64,000 nucleotides of DNA from Caulobacter sp. (GTDB lineage Bacteria > Pseudomonadota > Alphaproteobacteria > Caulobacterales > Caulobacteraceae). Location: NCBI GenBank assembly GCA_017745235.1, contig JAGHZU010000001.1:248001-312000 (forward strand), given 5' to 3'. The notes beneath the pieces were generated by a model that saw only the letters and a program-made list of their open reading frames with translations, searched no databases and was not told the origin of the DNA. The stretch's first letter is position 1; each line of letters begins with the position of its first letter. Of the stretch, positions 9,401 to 18,062 are shown one piece after another. Position numbers and translations under genes: made by a program.

Positions 9401-9835
9401 GTGCGGAAGTCGCCCGGCTTCCGTGACCATTCAGGCGCCGTCGTCCCAGGTTCGGCGTATGACGACGACCTCAACGATATTATCGAGCGGATCGGGCAGG
9501 GACGCACCCTACCGGCCCGATACTATCGAGCCAGAATCGATCGCGACGCAGACGAGTTGCTCGAGACCGAAGGCGTGATCCATCTGCATCTGGGCGGGCA
9601 GAATTCCGATGTCCTGCTGTTCCTGGTTCAGTATCCCGACCGGGTCGTCCTGCTGGAGATCAACACCCACCAGCATTTCGCGACCGAGCCGAAGGGGTCG
9701 CTGCTGCGGGCGGTGCACGAACGCCACCTGGCGCGGATCGCGCAAGAGATCACCGCCGAACTGGCGGTAAAAGCCGCGCGCATCCAGGCCGGCCTGGACA
9801 AGTTGCGCAAGCCCAAGCCGCCGCCCGACGCCTGA
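9401..9835 (+). CDS. hypothetical protein (144 residues)
   Basis: The frame starts at a GTG with a short AAGG in front and encodes a soluble alpha/beta protein. The middle holds a beta-rich block (GVIHLHLGGQNSDVLLFLVQ, then VVLLEINTHQHF). The C-terminal half is a charged helix (RHLARIAQEITAELAVKAARI) ending in a Lys/Pro tail. The same-strand small gene 66 bp upstream may be a partner. I do not recognise the family; a toxin-like fold is conceivable from size and pairing, but nothing in the sequence proves it. Confidence 0.6.
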   Translation: MRKSPGFRDHSGAVVPGSAYDDDLNDIIERIGQGRTLPARYYRARIDRDADELLETEGVIHLHLGGQNSDVLLFLVQYPDRVVLLEINTHQHFATEPKGSLLRAVHERHLARIAQEITAELAVKAARIQAGLDKLRKPKPPPDA

Positions 9836-9845
9836 CCCTCCTACC

Positions 9846-10337
9846 CTAGTCCTCGCTGTCCGGATCGTAGGGCCAGTCGCCCTTGTCGACGGTCAGGTCC
9901 ATGGCCACGAAGTCCATGGCGTCCTCGGCCTCCTCGAAAGCCAGTTCCGAGACGGTCTGGTCGCGCACCGAGACGCCGGCCTTGTGCACGCTGTCGGGGT
10001 CGCCTGTGATCAGCGGATGCCAGGCCGGCAGGGTCTTGCCCTCGTGCAGGCGGCGATAGGCGCAGGAGGGGGGCATCCACTCCAGGTCCTCGATATTGTG
10101 CGGCGTCAGCTTGATGCAGTCCGGCACCGTCTTGCGCCGGTTGGGGTAGTCCTTGCAGCTGCAGCGATGCTCGTCGAACAGCTGGCAGTGCACCCGCGTG
10201 GGGATGATCTCGCCGCTGTCTTCGTCTTCGAAGCGAACCAGGCAGCAAAGACCGCAGCCGTCGCATAGACTTTCCCACTCGGGGACGGTCATCTGGTGTA
10301 GGGACTTCGTCTCCCAGAAAGGTTTGCGCGGCGTCAT
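9846..10337 (-). CDS. YcgN/UPF0260 family cysteine-cluster protein
   Basis: This 163-residue soluble protein carries the family's N-terminal cysteine cluster CDGCGLCC, followed by further spaced cysteines (CQLF, CSCKDYPNR, DCIKL, CAYRRL). The clusters suggest binding of zinc or an iron-sulfur centre. The family is widespread in proteobacteria without a firmly assigned function. The gene converges with the 144-residue gene (10-bp gap) and is divergent from the penicillin-binding protein gene, 68 bp away. Confidence 0.85.
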   Translation of the reverse strand: MTPRKPFWETKSLHQMTVPEWESLCDGCGLCCLVRFEDEDSGEIIPTRVHCQLFDEHRCSCKDYPNRRKTVPDCIKLTPHNIEDLEWMPPSCAYRRLHEGKTLPAWHPLITGDPDSVHKAGVSVRDQTVSELAFEEAEDAMDFVAMDLTVDKGDWPYDPDSED

Positions 10338-10405
10338 TGGGGCGTCCTAAACCCAAACCGCGCCCGGGACAAACGGGCGGAGATCGAACGGACCATAGGC
10401 CGCAC

Positions 10406-12550
10406 GTGAACGACTGGACGCTTCCGCCCTACCGGTTCGACGACGACAAGCCCGCCCCGCCGGAGCCGCCCGCCTTTGGCGCGCCCCCGCCGCCGCCCGA
10501 ACCGCCTCAGGATCCGCCGCCCGGAGGCGGACCGGAGGAGCCTTTCCGCGCCGATCTCGCCCACCAGAGGGCGAAGAACCGCGCGCGCAAGGCGCGTTGG
10601 ATCTGGATCCCCCTGCTGGTCGGCCTGCTGCTGGGCGTTCTGGGCGTCGCCGGCGGCGCGGGCTGGGTCTGGTGGAAGTATCTGCGCGACACGCCCAGCC
10701 TGCCCACACGCGAAGCCCTGTTCGCGGTCAACCGCGCGCCCGGCATCCGGTTCGAGGACCGCAACGGCCAGGTGATCGCCACGCGCGGCCCGCGCTACGG
10801 CCAGCGCATCACCCTGCGCGACGTGCCCAACTATGTGCCGCTGGCCTTCATGGCCGCCGAGGACAAGCGGTTCTACAAGCACGGCGCCATCGACCCCTAT
10901 GGCATCGCCCGCGCCGCCTGGGTCAACCACCGCGCCGGCCGCACGGTGCAGGGCGCCTCGACCCTTTCGCAACAGCTGGCCAAGGGCCTGTTCCTGACGC
11001 CCGACCGCACGGTCAAGCGCAAGCTGCAGGAAATGCTGATGGCCCACCGGCTGGAGCAGGTCCTGAGCAAGGACGAGGTGCTGGAGCTCTATCTGAACCG
11101 CGTGTTCTTCGGAGCCAACACCTTCGGGGTGGACGGCGCCAGCCGCACCTACTTCGGCAAGCCCGCCAGCCAGCTGACCCTGTCGGAGGCGGCCCTGCTG
11201 GCCAGCCTGCCCAAGGCCCCCTCGCGCCTGGCCCTGACCCGCGATATGAGCGCGGCCCTGGCCCGTTCGCGCCTGGTGCTGGCCAACATGCGCAAGGAGG
11301 GCTGGATCACCGCCGAGCAGGAAAGCCGGGCGCTCGACGACACCCCCAGGCTCTCTCCGTTGGCGGTAGCCGACGAGGGCGACTACGGCTGGGTTCTGGA
11401 CTACGCCACGACCGAGGCCGTGCGGATCGCCGGCCAGAACGCCCCCGACCTGGTGGTGCGCCTGACCATCGACCCGCGCCTGCAGCATGCGGGCGTGGAA
11501 ACCGTGCGCGAGGCCATCCGCGTCGGCGGCGCCAACGCCGGCGCCCGACAGGCGGCCCTGCTGTCGCTGTCGGCCGACGGCGCCGTGCGGGCCATGGTCG
11601 GCGGGACCGACTATGTCGAGAGCCCGTTCAACCGCGCCGTCCAGGCCCGCCGCCAGCCGGGCTCGACCTTCAAGCCGTTCGTCTACGCCGCCGCCGTCGA
11701 GCGCGGCGTGCTGCCCACCGACATCCGCGTGGACGGCCCCGTGCAGTTCGGCGACTGGAAACCGGAAAACTACAGCGGCGGCTATCGCGGCCCCATGACC
11801 GTGCAGGACGCCCTGGTCAACTCGATCAACACCATCGCCGTAAAGCTGGCGCAGGAAGCCGGCGGCCCGGCGATCGGCGACCTGGCCCGGCGCTTCGGCA
11901 TCACCTCCCTGCCGCCCAACCCCGACCTGTCGGTGGCCCTGGGCGCCTACGAGGTGAACCTGCTGCAGCTGACTTCGGGATTCCAGGTCTTCCAGCAAGG
12001 CGGCAATCGCATCGAGCCCTATGTGATCGAGAGCATCGCCACCCAGGACGGCCAGCCGATCTTCACGCACGCCGCCGCCGCGCCCGTCAGCGTCTACGAC
12101 ATCGGCAAGGCCAGCATGATGGTCAAGATGATGAAGAAGGTCGTGGAGGTCGGCACCGCCCGCCGCGCCGCCTTCGGCTGGCCGGCCGCCGGCAAGACGG
12201 GCACCAGCCAGAACTGGCGCGACGCCTGGTTCGTGGGCTTCACCCCCGACTACGTCACGGGCGTGTGGGTGGGCAACGATGACGACAAGCCGATGAACAA
12301 GGTTGTGGGCGGCGACATTCCGGCCACGATCTGGCGGCGCTACATGCTGGCCGCTCACCAGGGCCTGGCCGTGCGCGACTTCCCCTGGCTGCTGCCCGAT
12401 CCCGCGCCCCAGTCCACGCCCGACCCGCGCAACGGCTTCTACGAGACCCTGGCCGCCGAATTCGCCCGCGCGGCCTCAGAACTGGCCGATCCCGACCCGG
12501 CCGCCCCCGACGGCCCCGCCGCGCCGCCGCCGGAACAACTGCCCTACTAG
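10406..12550 (+). CDS. class A penicillin-binding protein (bifunctional transglycosylase/transpeptidase)
   Basis: From the GTG at 10406 the protein has 714 residues: a proline-rich cytoplasmic N-terminus, one membrane anchor (about 70-95), a GT51 glycosyltransferase domain with EDKRFYKHGAID near 150 and QGASTLSQQLAKGLF, and a transpeptidase domain. The transpeptidase motifs are SxxK (GSTFKPF, near 417), SxN (SINTIAV, near 472) and KTG (GKTGTSQ, near 597). It polymerises lipid II and crosslinks peptidoglycan in the periplasm. The 1A/1C-like length does not settle which named paralogue it is. The upstream-open frame to 10337 runs into the ycgN start and was not used. Confidence 0.9.
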   Translation: MNDWTLPPYRFDDDKPAPPEPPAFGAPPPPPEPPQDPPPGGGPEEPFRADLAHQRAKNRARKARWIWIPLLVGLLLGVLGVAGGAGWVWWKYLRDTPSLPTREALFAVNRAPGIRFEDRNGQVIATRGPRYGQRITLRDVPNYVPLAFMAAEDKRFYKHGAIDPYGIARAAWVNHRAGRTVQGASTLSQQLAKGLFLTPDRTVKRKLQEMLMAHRLEQVLSKDEVLELYLNRVFFGANTFGVDGASRTYFGKPASQLTLSEAALLASLPKAPSRLALTRDMSAALARSRLVLANMRKEGWITAEQESRALDDTPRLSPLAVADEGDYGWVLDYATTEAVRIAGQNAPDLVVRLTIDPRLQHAGVETVREAIRVGGANAGARQAALLSLSADGAVRAMVGGTDYVESPFNRAVQARRQPGSTFKPFVYAAAVERGVLPTDIRVDGPVQFGDWKPENYSGGYRGPMTVQDALVNSINTIAVKLAQEAGGPAIGDLARRFGITSLPPNPDLSVALGAYEVNLLQLTSGFQVFQQGGNRIEPYVIESIATQDGQPIFTHAAAAPVSVYDIGKASMMVKMMKKVVEVGTARRAAFGWPAAGKTGTSQNWRDAWFVGFTPDYVTGVWVGNDDDKPMNKVVGGDIPATIWRRYMLAAHQGLAVRDFPWLLPDPAPQSTPDPRNGFYETLAAEFARAASELADPDPAAPDGPAAPPPEQLPY

Positions 12551-13028
12551 CCGCGCCGATCATCGCCCGAGCGCACGTCGCATTCCGGATGCGACGCGGC
12601 TTCGCACGCCGTCATCAAGGCATAAATGTGTTGATGCACGTATCGTTTTTCAATGCGGAAGATATCGCTAGTCGATGAAATATGGCGACATTGCAGCGAT
12701 ATCCCAAGAATTGAAACCAAAACACCGCGTTCCACGAACACCAAGATTGCAGTAAAGCTTACGTATCGACGGTATTACGATATCGTCGTTTCACGTTTGA
12801 AATGCGATTGTCTCATTCACGCCGCAATCAATCTGAGCCGTTGCTTGGATGTGACAGGTTGTGGACATATTGAATACACAATCACGTCTGCAATTGACTG
12901 GGCCATCCAGCGGCTCCTATCCCCACGTCAACCTGCGGCTCCTGCCGTTGGGACATACGTAACGGATTTGGGGCGGCGGACTGGGCGGGTCGGATGACCG
13001 TGCCGAGCGCGCTCGGAGGACTTCGGAC
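12551..13028. other. AT-rich intergenic region with inverted repeats
   Basis: This 478-bp gap is markedly richer in A and T than its neighbours, especially 12615-12900. GTCGCAT/ATGCGAC arms at 12577-12595 form a 7-bp hairpin just after the penicillin-binding protein gene. A larger stem pairs GATATCGCT (12661-12669) with AGCGATATC (12695-12703), with an inner GTCG/CGAC pair. ACGATATCGT (12777-12786) is a perfect palindrome. A 114-codon frame at 12653 lacks a ribosome binding site and protein-like composition. The last 130 bp should hold the promoter of the TonB receptor at 13029; a GAGGA ribosome binding site precedes its ATG. Confidence 0.7.
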
Positions 13029-15815
13029 ATGACGACGCAAAAGACCCGCGGGCGCCTGCTCGCGACGACGATGATCGCGGGGGTCGCCACCCTCGCCGGC
13101 TGGGCGGCCAACGCTCAGGAAGCCGCCGCCCCGGCCGCGCCGGGCGACAACGAAGTCGAGGCCGTGGTCGTCACCGGTTCGCTGCTGCGCCGCACCGACA
13201 CCGCCACCCCCTCGCCGGTGACCGTCCAGACCAGCGAACAGCTGAAGGCCCAGGGCATCACCACCGTGGCCGACGCCATCCGCAGCCTGTCGGCCGACAA
13301 TTCGGGTTCGGTGCCGGCCGCCTTCGGCAACGGCTTCGCCGCCGGCTCGACGGGCGTGGCCCTGCGCGGCCTGACCGTCAACTCGACCCTGGTCATGATC
13401 GACGGCCTGCGCAACGCCAACTATCCGCTGGCCGACGACGGCCAACGCGGCTTCGTCGACCTGAACTCGATCCCGTTCAACGCCGTTGAGCGCATCGAGA
13501 CCCTGAAGGACGGCGCCTCGTCGCTGTACGGCGCCGACGCCATCGGCGGCGTGGTCAACATCATCATGAAGTCGAACTTCCAGGGCATGGGCGCGGACGC
13601 TTCGTTCGGCACCAGCCAGCACGGCGGCGGCGACCAGTACCGCTTCAACGGCGAAATCGGCTACGGCGACCTGGATACCGACAAGTACAATCTGTACCTG
13701 GACGTCGAGTACCAGCTGGACAAGCGCATCCGCATCGACCAGCGCGGCTACCCGTACAACACCTTCGACCTGTCGGGCATTCCGGGCGGCACCAACGACA
13801 ACCCGGGCGCCGGCGGCAGCACCATCTACGGCCAGATCAAGCGCGCCACCATGGGCACGCCCGGCGACATCACCACCGGCGTGGCCCTGGACGGCGACCT
13901 GTGGCGCCCGCTGCGCACCTGCAGCTCGGACTCCCCGCTGACCACCGCGGCCGGCGGTTCCTATTGCGCGCAGAACACCGCGCTGTACGGCGACGTCCAG
14001 CCCCGCCAGGAACGCGCCGGCGTCTATGGTCGCTTCACGATCAAGCCGAACGACAACTTCCAGGCCTACCTGTCGACCAGCTTCATGCAGTCGAAGACGT
14101 CGACCACGGGCGCCCCGCGCACGATCTCGGCCTCCACGCCGCACAACCTGTCGAACATCGTCCTGCCGGCCCTGCTGTCCAACGGCCAGCTGAACCCGAA
14201 CAACCCGTTCGCGGCCGAAGGCTATGACGCGCTGATCCGCTATCGCTTCGGCGACATCCCGAACTCGGCCAACTACACCAACCGCATGGCCCGCATGGTC
14301 GGCGGCGTGGAAGGCAGCGCCGGCGACTGGAACTATCGCGCCAACCTGGTCATCGCCCACGGCTGGCTCGAGAGCCAGAACAACGGCTTCATCAGCTACA
14401 GCGCCCTGCTGGATGCGGTGAACAACGGCACCTACAACTTCATCGATCCGTCGAAGAACACCCAGGCCGTGCGCAACGCCCTGGCCCCGGTGCTGGCCAA
14501 GACCTCGACGACCGACCTGGACTCGATCAACTTCCAGGCCTCGCGCGACGTCTTCAACCTGCCGGGCGGCCCCGCCCAGCTGGGCTTCGGCGGCGAGTTC
14601 CGCTACGAGGCCACCAACGATCCGGCCCTGAACCCCGTCAACGACGCCCAGGGCCTGGGCAACGCCCGCACCATCGGCAACCGCACGGTCGCCTCGGCCT
14701 TCGCCGAACTGGGCATGCCGGTGCTGGACAACGTCGAAGTCAACGTCTCGGGTCGCTATGACCACTATTCGGACTTCGGCGGCAACTTCTCCCCGAAGAT
14801 CGGCGTGAAGTACACGCCCATCAAGTCGGTCGCCCTGCGCGCCACCGTCTCGAAGGGCTTCCGCGCGCCGTCGTTCTCGGAATCGGGCGACTCGGCCAGC
14901 CAGGGCTTCACGAACTTCTCGTTCACGAACTACCCGGACTTCGTCGCGGCGCACGGCGGCAGCGAGTACACCAAGACCTACTCGCTCTCGAACATCACCG
15001 CGGCCAATCCGGACCTGAAGCCCGAGAAGTCGACCAGCTTCACCGTCGGCGCGGTGTGGGCCCCCACCCGCACCTTCAGCGTCTCGCTGGACTACTACCA
15101 CATCAAGAAGACCGACGTGATCGCGCAGGCCAGCGCGGGTGACGCCATCGCCGCCTACTACGCCGGCGAAGCCATCCCGGCCGGCTTCGTGGTGACCCCG
15201 GACCTGCCGGATCCGGACGCCCCGAACGCCCTGCCGCGCATCCTGTCGGTGTCCTCGCCGTACATCAACGCCGACTCGCTGCGCACGAGCGGCATGGACC
15301 TGAACGTCCAGAATACGATGTACCTGCCGGCCGACATCAAGTGGACCAGCAACCTGGACGCCACCGTCCTGTTCGACTTCAAGTACACTCAGGGCGGCAC
15401 GACCTATAACTACGTCGGCAAGGAAGCGCCGTACGCCCTGTCGTCGGGCGCCGGCACGCCGAAGTACCGCGCCTCTTGGAGCAACACCCTGGCCCGCGGT
15501 CCGCTCAGCGTCACCGGCACGCTCAGCTACGTCAGCGGCATGCGGTCGATCGACGAGAGCTACACCGGCGACCAGTCGTGCCTGTACGGTGTGGACGGCT
15601 TCAAGTGCCACACCAAGGCCTTCTACGACTTCGATCTGACCGGCGCCTACGACGTGACCGAGCACGCCACGGTCTACGCCGACGTGCTGAACCTGTTCGA
15701 CGCCGGCCCGATGTTCAACCCGGCCAACTACGCCGCGGTGAACTGGAACCCGACCTACTCGCAGGCCGGCGCCGTGGGCCGTTACTTCCGGGTGGGCGTC
15801 CGCCTGAAGTACTAG
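13029..15815 (+). CDS. TonB-dependent outer membrane receptor
   Basis: A 928-residue protein with a signal peptide (cleavage near ANA-QEA, residue 30), a TonB-box-like and plug segment (EAVVVTGSLLRRT, then GVALRGL and YGADAIGGVVNIIMKS), and a 22-strand barrel ending in an aromatic (RVGVRLKY). Such receptors import siderophores, vitamins or oligosaccharides across the outer membrane using TonB energy. The substrate cannot be told: no enzyme or regulator gene adjoins it. The AT-rich leader upstream and the strong terminator at 15867 make it a single-gene transcript. A 927-codon antisense frame overlaps it and is an artefact of codon bias. Confidence 0.93.
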   Translation: MTTQKTRGRLLATTMIAGVATLAGWAANAQEAAAPAAPGDNEVEAVVVTGSLLRRTDTATPSPVTVQTSEQLKAQGITTVADAIRSLSADNSGSVPAAFGNGFAAGSTGVALRGLTVNSTLVMIDGLRNANYPLADDGQRGFVDLNSIPFNAVERIETLKDGASSLYGADAIGGVVNIIMKSNFQGMGADASFGTSQHGGGDQYRFNGEIGYGDLDTDKYNLYLDVEYQLDKRIRIDQRGYPYNTFDLSGIPGGTNDNPGAGGSTIYGQIKRATMGTPGDITTGVALDGDLWRPLRTCSSDSPLTTAAGGSYCAQNTALYGDVQPRQERAGVYGRFTIKPNDNFQAYLSTSFMQSKTSTTGAPRTISASTPHNLSNIVLPALLSNGQLNPNNPFAAEGYDALIRYRFGDIPNSANYTNRMARMVGGVEGSAGDWNYRANLVIAHGWLESQNNGFISYSALLDAVNNGTYNFIDPSKNTQAVRNALAPVLAKTSTTDLDSINFQASRDVFNLPGGPAQLGFGGEFRYEATNDPALNPVNDAQGLGNARTIGNRTVASAFAELGMPVLDNVEVNVSGRYDHYSDFGGNFSPKIGVKYTPIKSVALRATVSKGFRAPSFSESGDSASQGFTNFSFTNYPDFVAAHGGSEYTKTYSLSNITAANPDLKPEKSTSFTVGAVWAPTRTFSVSLDYYHIKKTDVIAQASAGDAIAAYYAGEAIPAGFVVTPDLPDPDAPNALPRILSVSSPYINADSLRTSGMDLNVQNTMYLPADIKWTSNLDATVLFDFKYTQGGTTYNYVGKEAPYALSSGAGTPKYRASWSNTLARGPLSVTGTLSYVSGMRSIDESYTGDQSCLYGVDGFKCHTKAFYDFDLTGAYDVTEHATVYADVLNLFDAGPMFNPANYAAVNWNPTYSQAGAVGRYFRVGVRLKY

Positions 15816-15866
15816 TCGACCGAGATCTCGCGTACGGGATCACCAGTTCCGATCCCGATGAGATGG

Positions 15867-15895
15867 AGGGCCGCCCGCAAGGGCGGCCCTTTTTT
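15867..15895 (+). terminator. intrinsic terminator after TonB receptor
   Basis: The arms AGGGCCGCCC and GGGCGGCCCT form a perfect 10-bp GC-rich stem around a GCAA loop and run straight into a T tract. It lies 51 bp after the receptor stop. Confidence 0.92.
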
Positions 15896-15992
15896 CTTGC
15901 CCGCCTTTTCTTCCCCAAGCATCACCCATCCGTGACTGCGCGAAATCCATGTTCGGCCCTATGGAGGAAGCACAGCCTCCGGGGGGCGTTTC

Positions 15993-17180
15993 GTGAGTTT
16001 CACCACCACCGTCGTCGACGGGGCCAAGGCCCTGTTCGGGCCTTCGCGCACGGCTGCCTCGCGCCGGGGCGAGCGCCGCATGGTCGGGCCCGACATTCTG
16101 CGCGCCGTCGCGATCCTGCTGGTGATGACGCAACACCTGCCCAAGCCGGCCGCCGCCGGCGTGCTTGGGGCGATCAAGCCCTATGGCTGGATGGGGGTGG
16201 ACGTCTTCTTCGTGCTGTCGGGCTTCCTGATCGGGGGCCAGCTGCTGCGCCCCGTGGCGCGAGGCGAGACGCCGTCGCTGGGCGGGTTCTGGGCCAGCCG
16301 CGCCTTCCGCATCCTGCCCGCCTATCTCCTGGTGCTGGGCTTCTATCTGTGGCTGCCCGGCTTCACCGACGGCGAAGGCATGCGGCCGGCCTGGCGGTAT
16401 CTGACGTTCACGATGAACTGGGGGCTGGACTATTCGAAGACGGGGACCTTCACCTCGGCCTGGTCGCTGTGCGTGGAGGAATGGTTCTACCTGACCCTGC
16501 CGCTGCTGGTCCTGGGCCTTCGCCGATACAGGACGCCGGCTCCGGCGCTGGTCCTGGCGCTGGCCCTTTTGCTGGGCGGCGCAGCGCTGCGTTACGGCCT
16601 GTGGCATGACCTGGCCGCCCTGCCGCCGTCCGGGCCGCTGTTTCTGAAGACCATCTACTATCCCACCTGGACCCGGCTGGACGGCCTGCTGCTGGGCGTG
16701 CTGCTGGCGGCCGCCCGGATCTATCGGCCCGCCCTCTGGGCGAAAGTCTGCCCGCCGCCCGTGGCCGCCGCCCTCGGCCTGGCGGCGATCGCCGGAACGC
16801 TGGCGCTGATAGGCGACACCGGCATCACGCTGCCGCTCGCCGGGGTGGTCCTGGTCTATCCGCTGTTCAGCCTGGGCTGCGCGCTGCTGCTGTCGGCCCT
16901 GGTCGACCTGGAGCCCTGGATGACACGCCTGCGTCCGCCCGGCGTGGCCTTCGTGGCCCGCCTGGCCTACAGCCTCTACCTCGTCCACAAGCCGATCTAC
17001 CACCTGCTGAACGACACGCTCTACCTGACCGGCTGGAGCGGCTGGGCCACCTATTTCGGCGGCGCCTTCGCCGGCGCGATCGCCCTGCACTATCTGGTCG
17101 AGCGCCCGTTCCTGCGCCTGCGCGACCGGGTGATGGCGCGGCGCGAGCCAATCGAGACCGAAACCAAGCTGGCGGCCTGA
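15993..17180 (+). CDS. acyltransferase 3 (OafA/NodX-type) membrane protein
   Basis: This 395-residue protein starts at a GTG preceded by a G-rich ribosome site. It has about ten hydrophobic helices and the acyltransferase-3 hallmarks: the RAVAILLVMTQHL segment with the catalytic-type His near residue 50, VDVFFVLSGFLIGG, and FWASRAFRILPAYL. The family transfers acetyl or other acyl groups to extracytoplasmic polysaccharides or lipids. There is no polysaccharide cluster next to it, so the target is unknown. It converges with the next gene, 6 bp away. Confidence 0.88.
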   Translation: MSFTTTVVDGAKALFGPSRTAASRRGERRMVGPDILRAVAILLVMTQHLPKPAAAGVLGAIKPYGWMGVDVFFVLSGFLIGGQLLRPVARGETPSLGGFWASRAFRILPAYLLVLGFYLWLPGFTDGEGMRPAWRYLTFTMNWGLDYSKTGTFTSAWSLCVEEWFYLTLPLLVLGLRRYRTPAPALVLALALLLGGAALRYGLWHDLAALPPSGPLFLKTIYYPTWTRLDGLLLGVLLAAARIYRPALWAKVCPPPVAAALGLAAIAGTLALIGDTGITLPLAGVVLVYPLFSLGCALLLSALVDLEPWMTRLRPPGVAFVARLAYSLYLVHKPIYHLLNDTLYLTGWSGWATYFGGAFAGAIALHYLVERPFLRLRDRVMARREPIETETKLAA

Positions 17181-17186
17181 CGCGCC

Positions 17187-17933
17187 CTAGAGGCCGTGGG
17201 CGCGTTCGATGCGGTAATAGGCGGCGATCACCGCGCCGACGATCAGCGGCGGCGCGAACGCCAACAGCCAGTCGCCCGCCGTCACGGCGCCCGGCGAGAC
17301 GGCGACTGCGATCCCTGTCATCAGCGCCACCCAGGCCAGGCTCAAGATCGCCCAGCAGGCCAGGGCGCGCGGCCAGCCGTTCAACCATCGCATCGCCAGA
17401 CCCAGCCCCACGCCCGTCCCCAACAGCGCCCCCATGACGCCGCACCGAGCGGCCGGGCCGAGATCGCGCAGGACCGTAATCAGCATAAGCAGGACAAGCG
17501 CGCCGAGCAGAGAGCAAGCTGCGCCCCAGCCCACGACGCGCTGGGCCTTCGAGGCGGCGTAGCGCTCCCGCCAGGCGACAGGGAGCCGTCGCCACACAAG
17601 GGCGCCGATGATCCAGGCCGCCAAGAACGCGATACAGGCCAACACGATCAGCCGACTTTCCCGGTCGCCCATAGCCGCCGAGGCCCAGACGATCGCCCGC
17701 CAGAACACCAATCCGTTCACGAGGACGAGCGGCAGCCGCCCCAGCCAGGATCTCTCGGCCCAGGCCGCGATCAGCAGTTGCAGCAACACGAGCAGCCCCA
17801 GGTCATCGCCGGCGCGATCCGGCAGCGGGGGCCAAAGCCGCCCATCGGCCCAGGCCAGGAAACCGGCCAGGGCGCAGGAGAGGGCCAGGTCGAATCGACG
17901 GCCCCTCGGCGCCAGAGGTGCGATATCGCTCAT
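17187..17933 (-). CDS. hypothetical multi-pass membrane protein
   Basis: A 248-residue protein with about eight hydrophobic segments and short charged loops. The start was set at MSDIAPLAP (17933) because the 18 residues encoded upstream are hydrophilic and unlike a membrane protein start. No enzymatic motif is visible. The predicted order of helices resembles uncharacterised integral membrane proteins common in Caulobacterales, but I cannot name a family. It is divergent from uup (129-bp gap). Confidence 0.7.
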   Translation of the reverse strand: MSDIAPLAPRGRRFDLALSCALAGFLAWADGRLWPPLPDRAGDDLGLLVLLQLLIAAWAERSWLGRLPLVLVNGLVFWRAIVWASAAMGDRESRLIVLACIAFLAAWIIGALVWRRLPVAWRERYAASKAQRVVGWGAACSLLGALVLLMLITVLRDLGPAARCGVMGALLGTGVGLGLAMRWLNGWPRALACWAILSLAWVALMTGIAVAVSPGAVTAGDWLLAFAPPLIVGAVIAAYYRIERAHGL

Positions 17934-18062
17934 GCGCGGCAAGGTAGCATCATTATGGTCAAGCTGGGCAGCCGTCCTGTCACGCAAGGCAAGAAATCCG
18001 CCCTTCCGCCAGCGTCGCCTGCTATACGCCCCGGTTCCTGACCTTCGATCGTTGTTGCTTCC

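Noticed and set aside
12653..12997. 114-codon ORF in the AT-rich gap
   Set aside because: No ribosome site, no recognisable domain, and it is interrupted in style by repeats; better read as regulatory or non-coding DNA.
12882..15665. 927-codon antisense ORF over the TonB receptor
   Set aside because: Same in-register codon-bias effect; the plus-strand frame has a signal peptide, plug and barrel.
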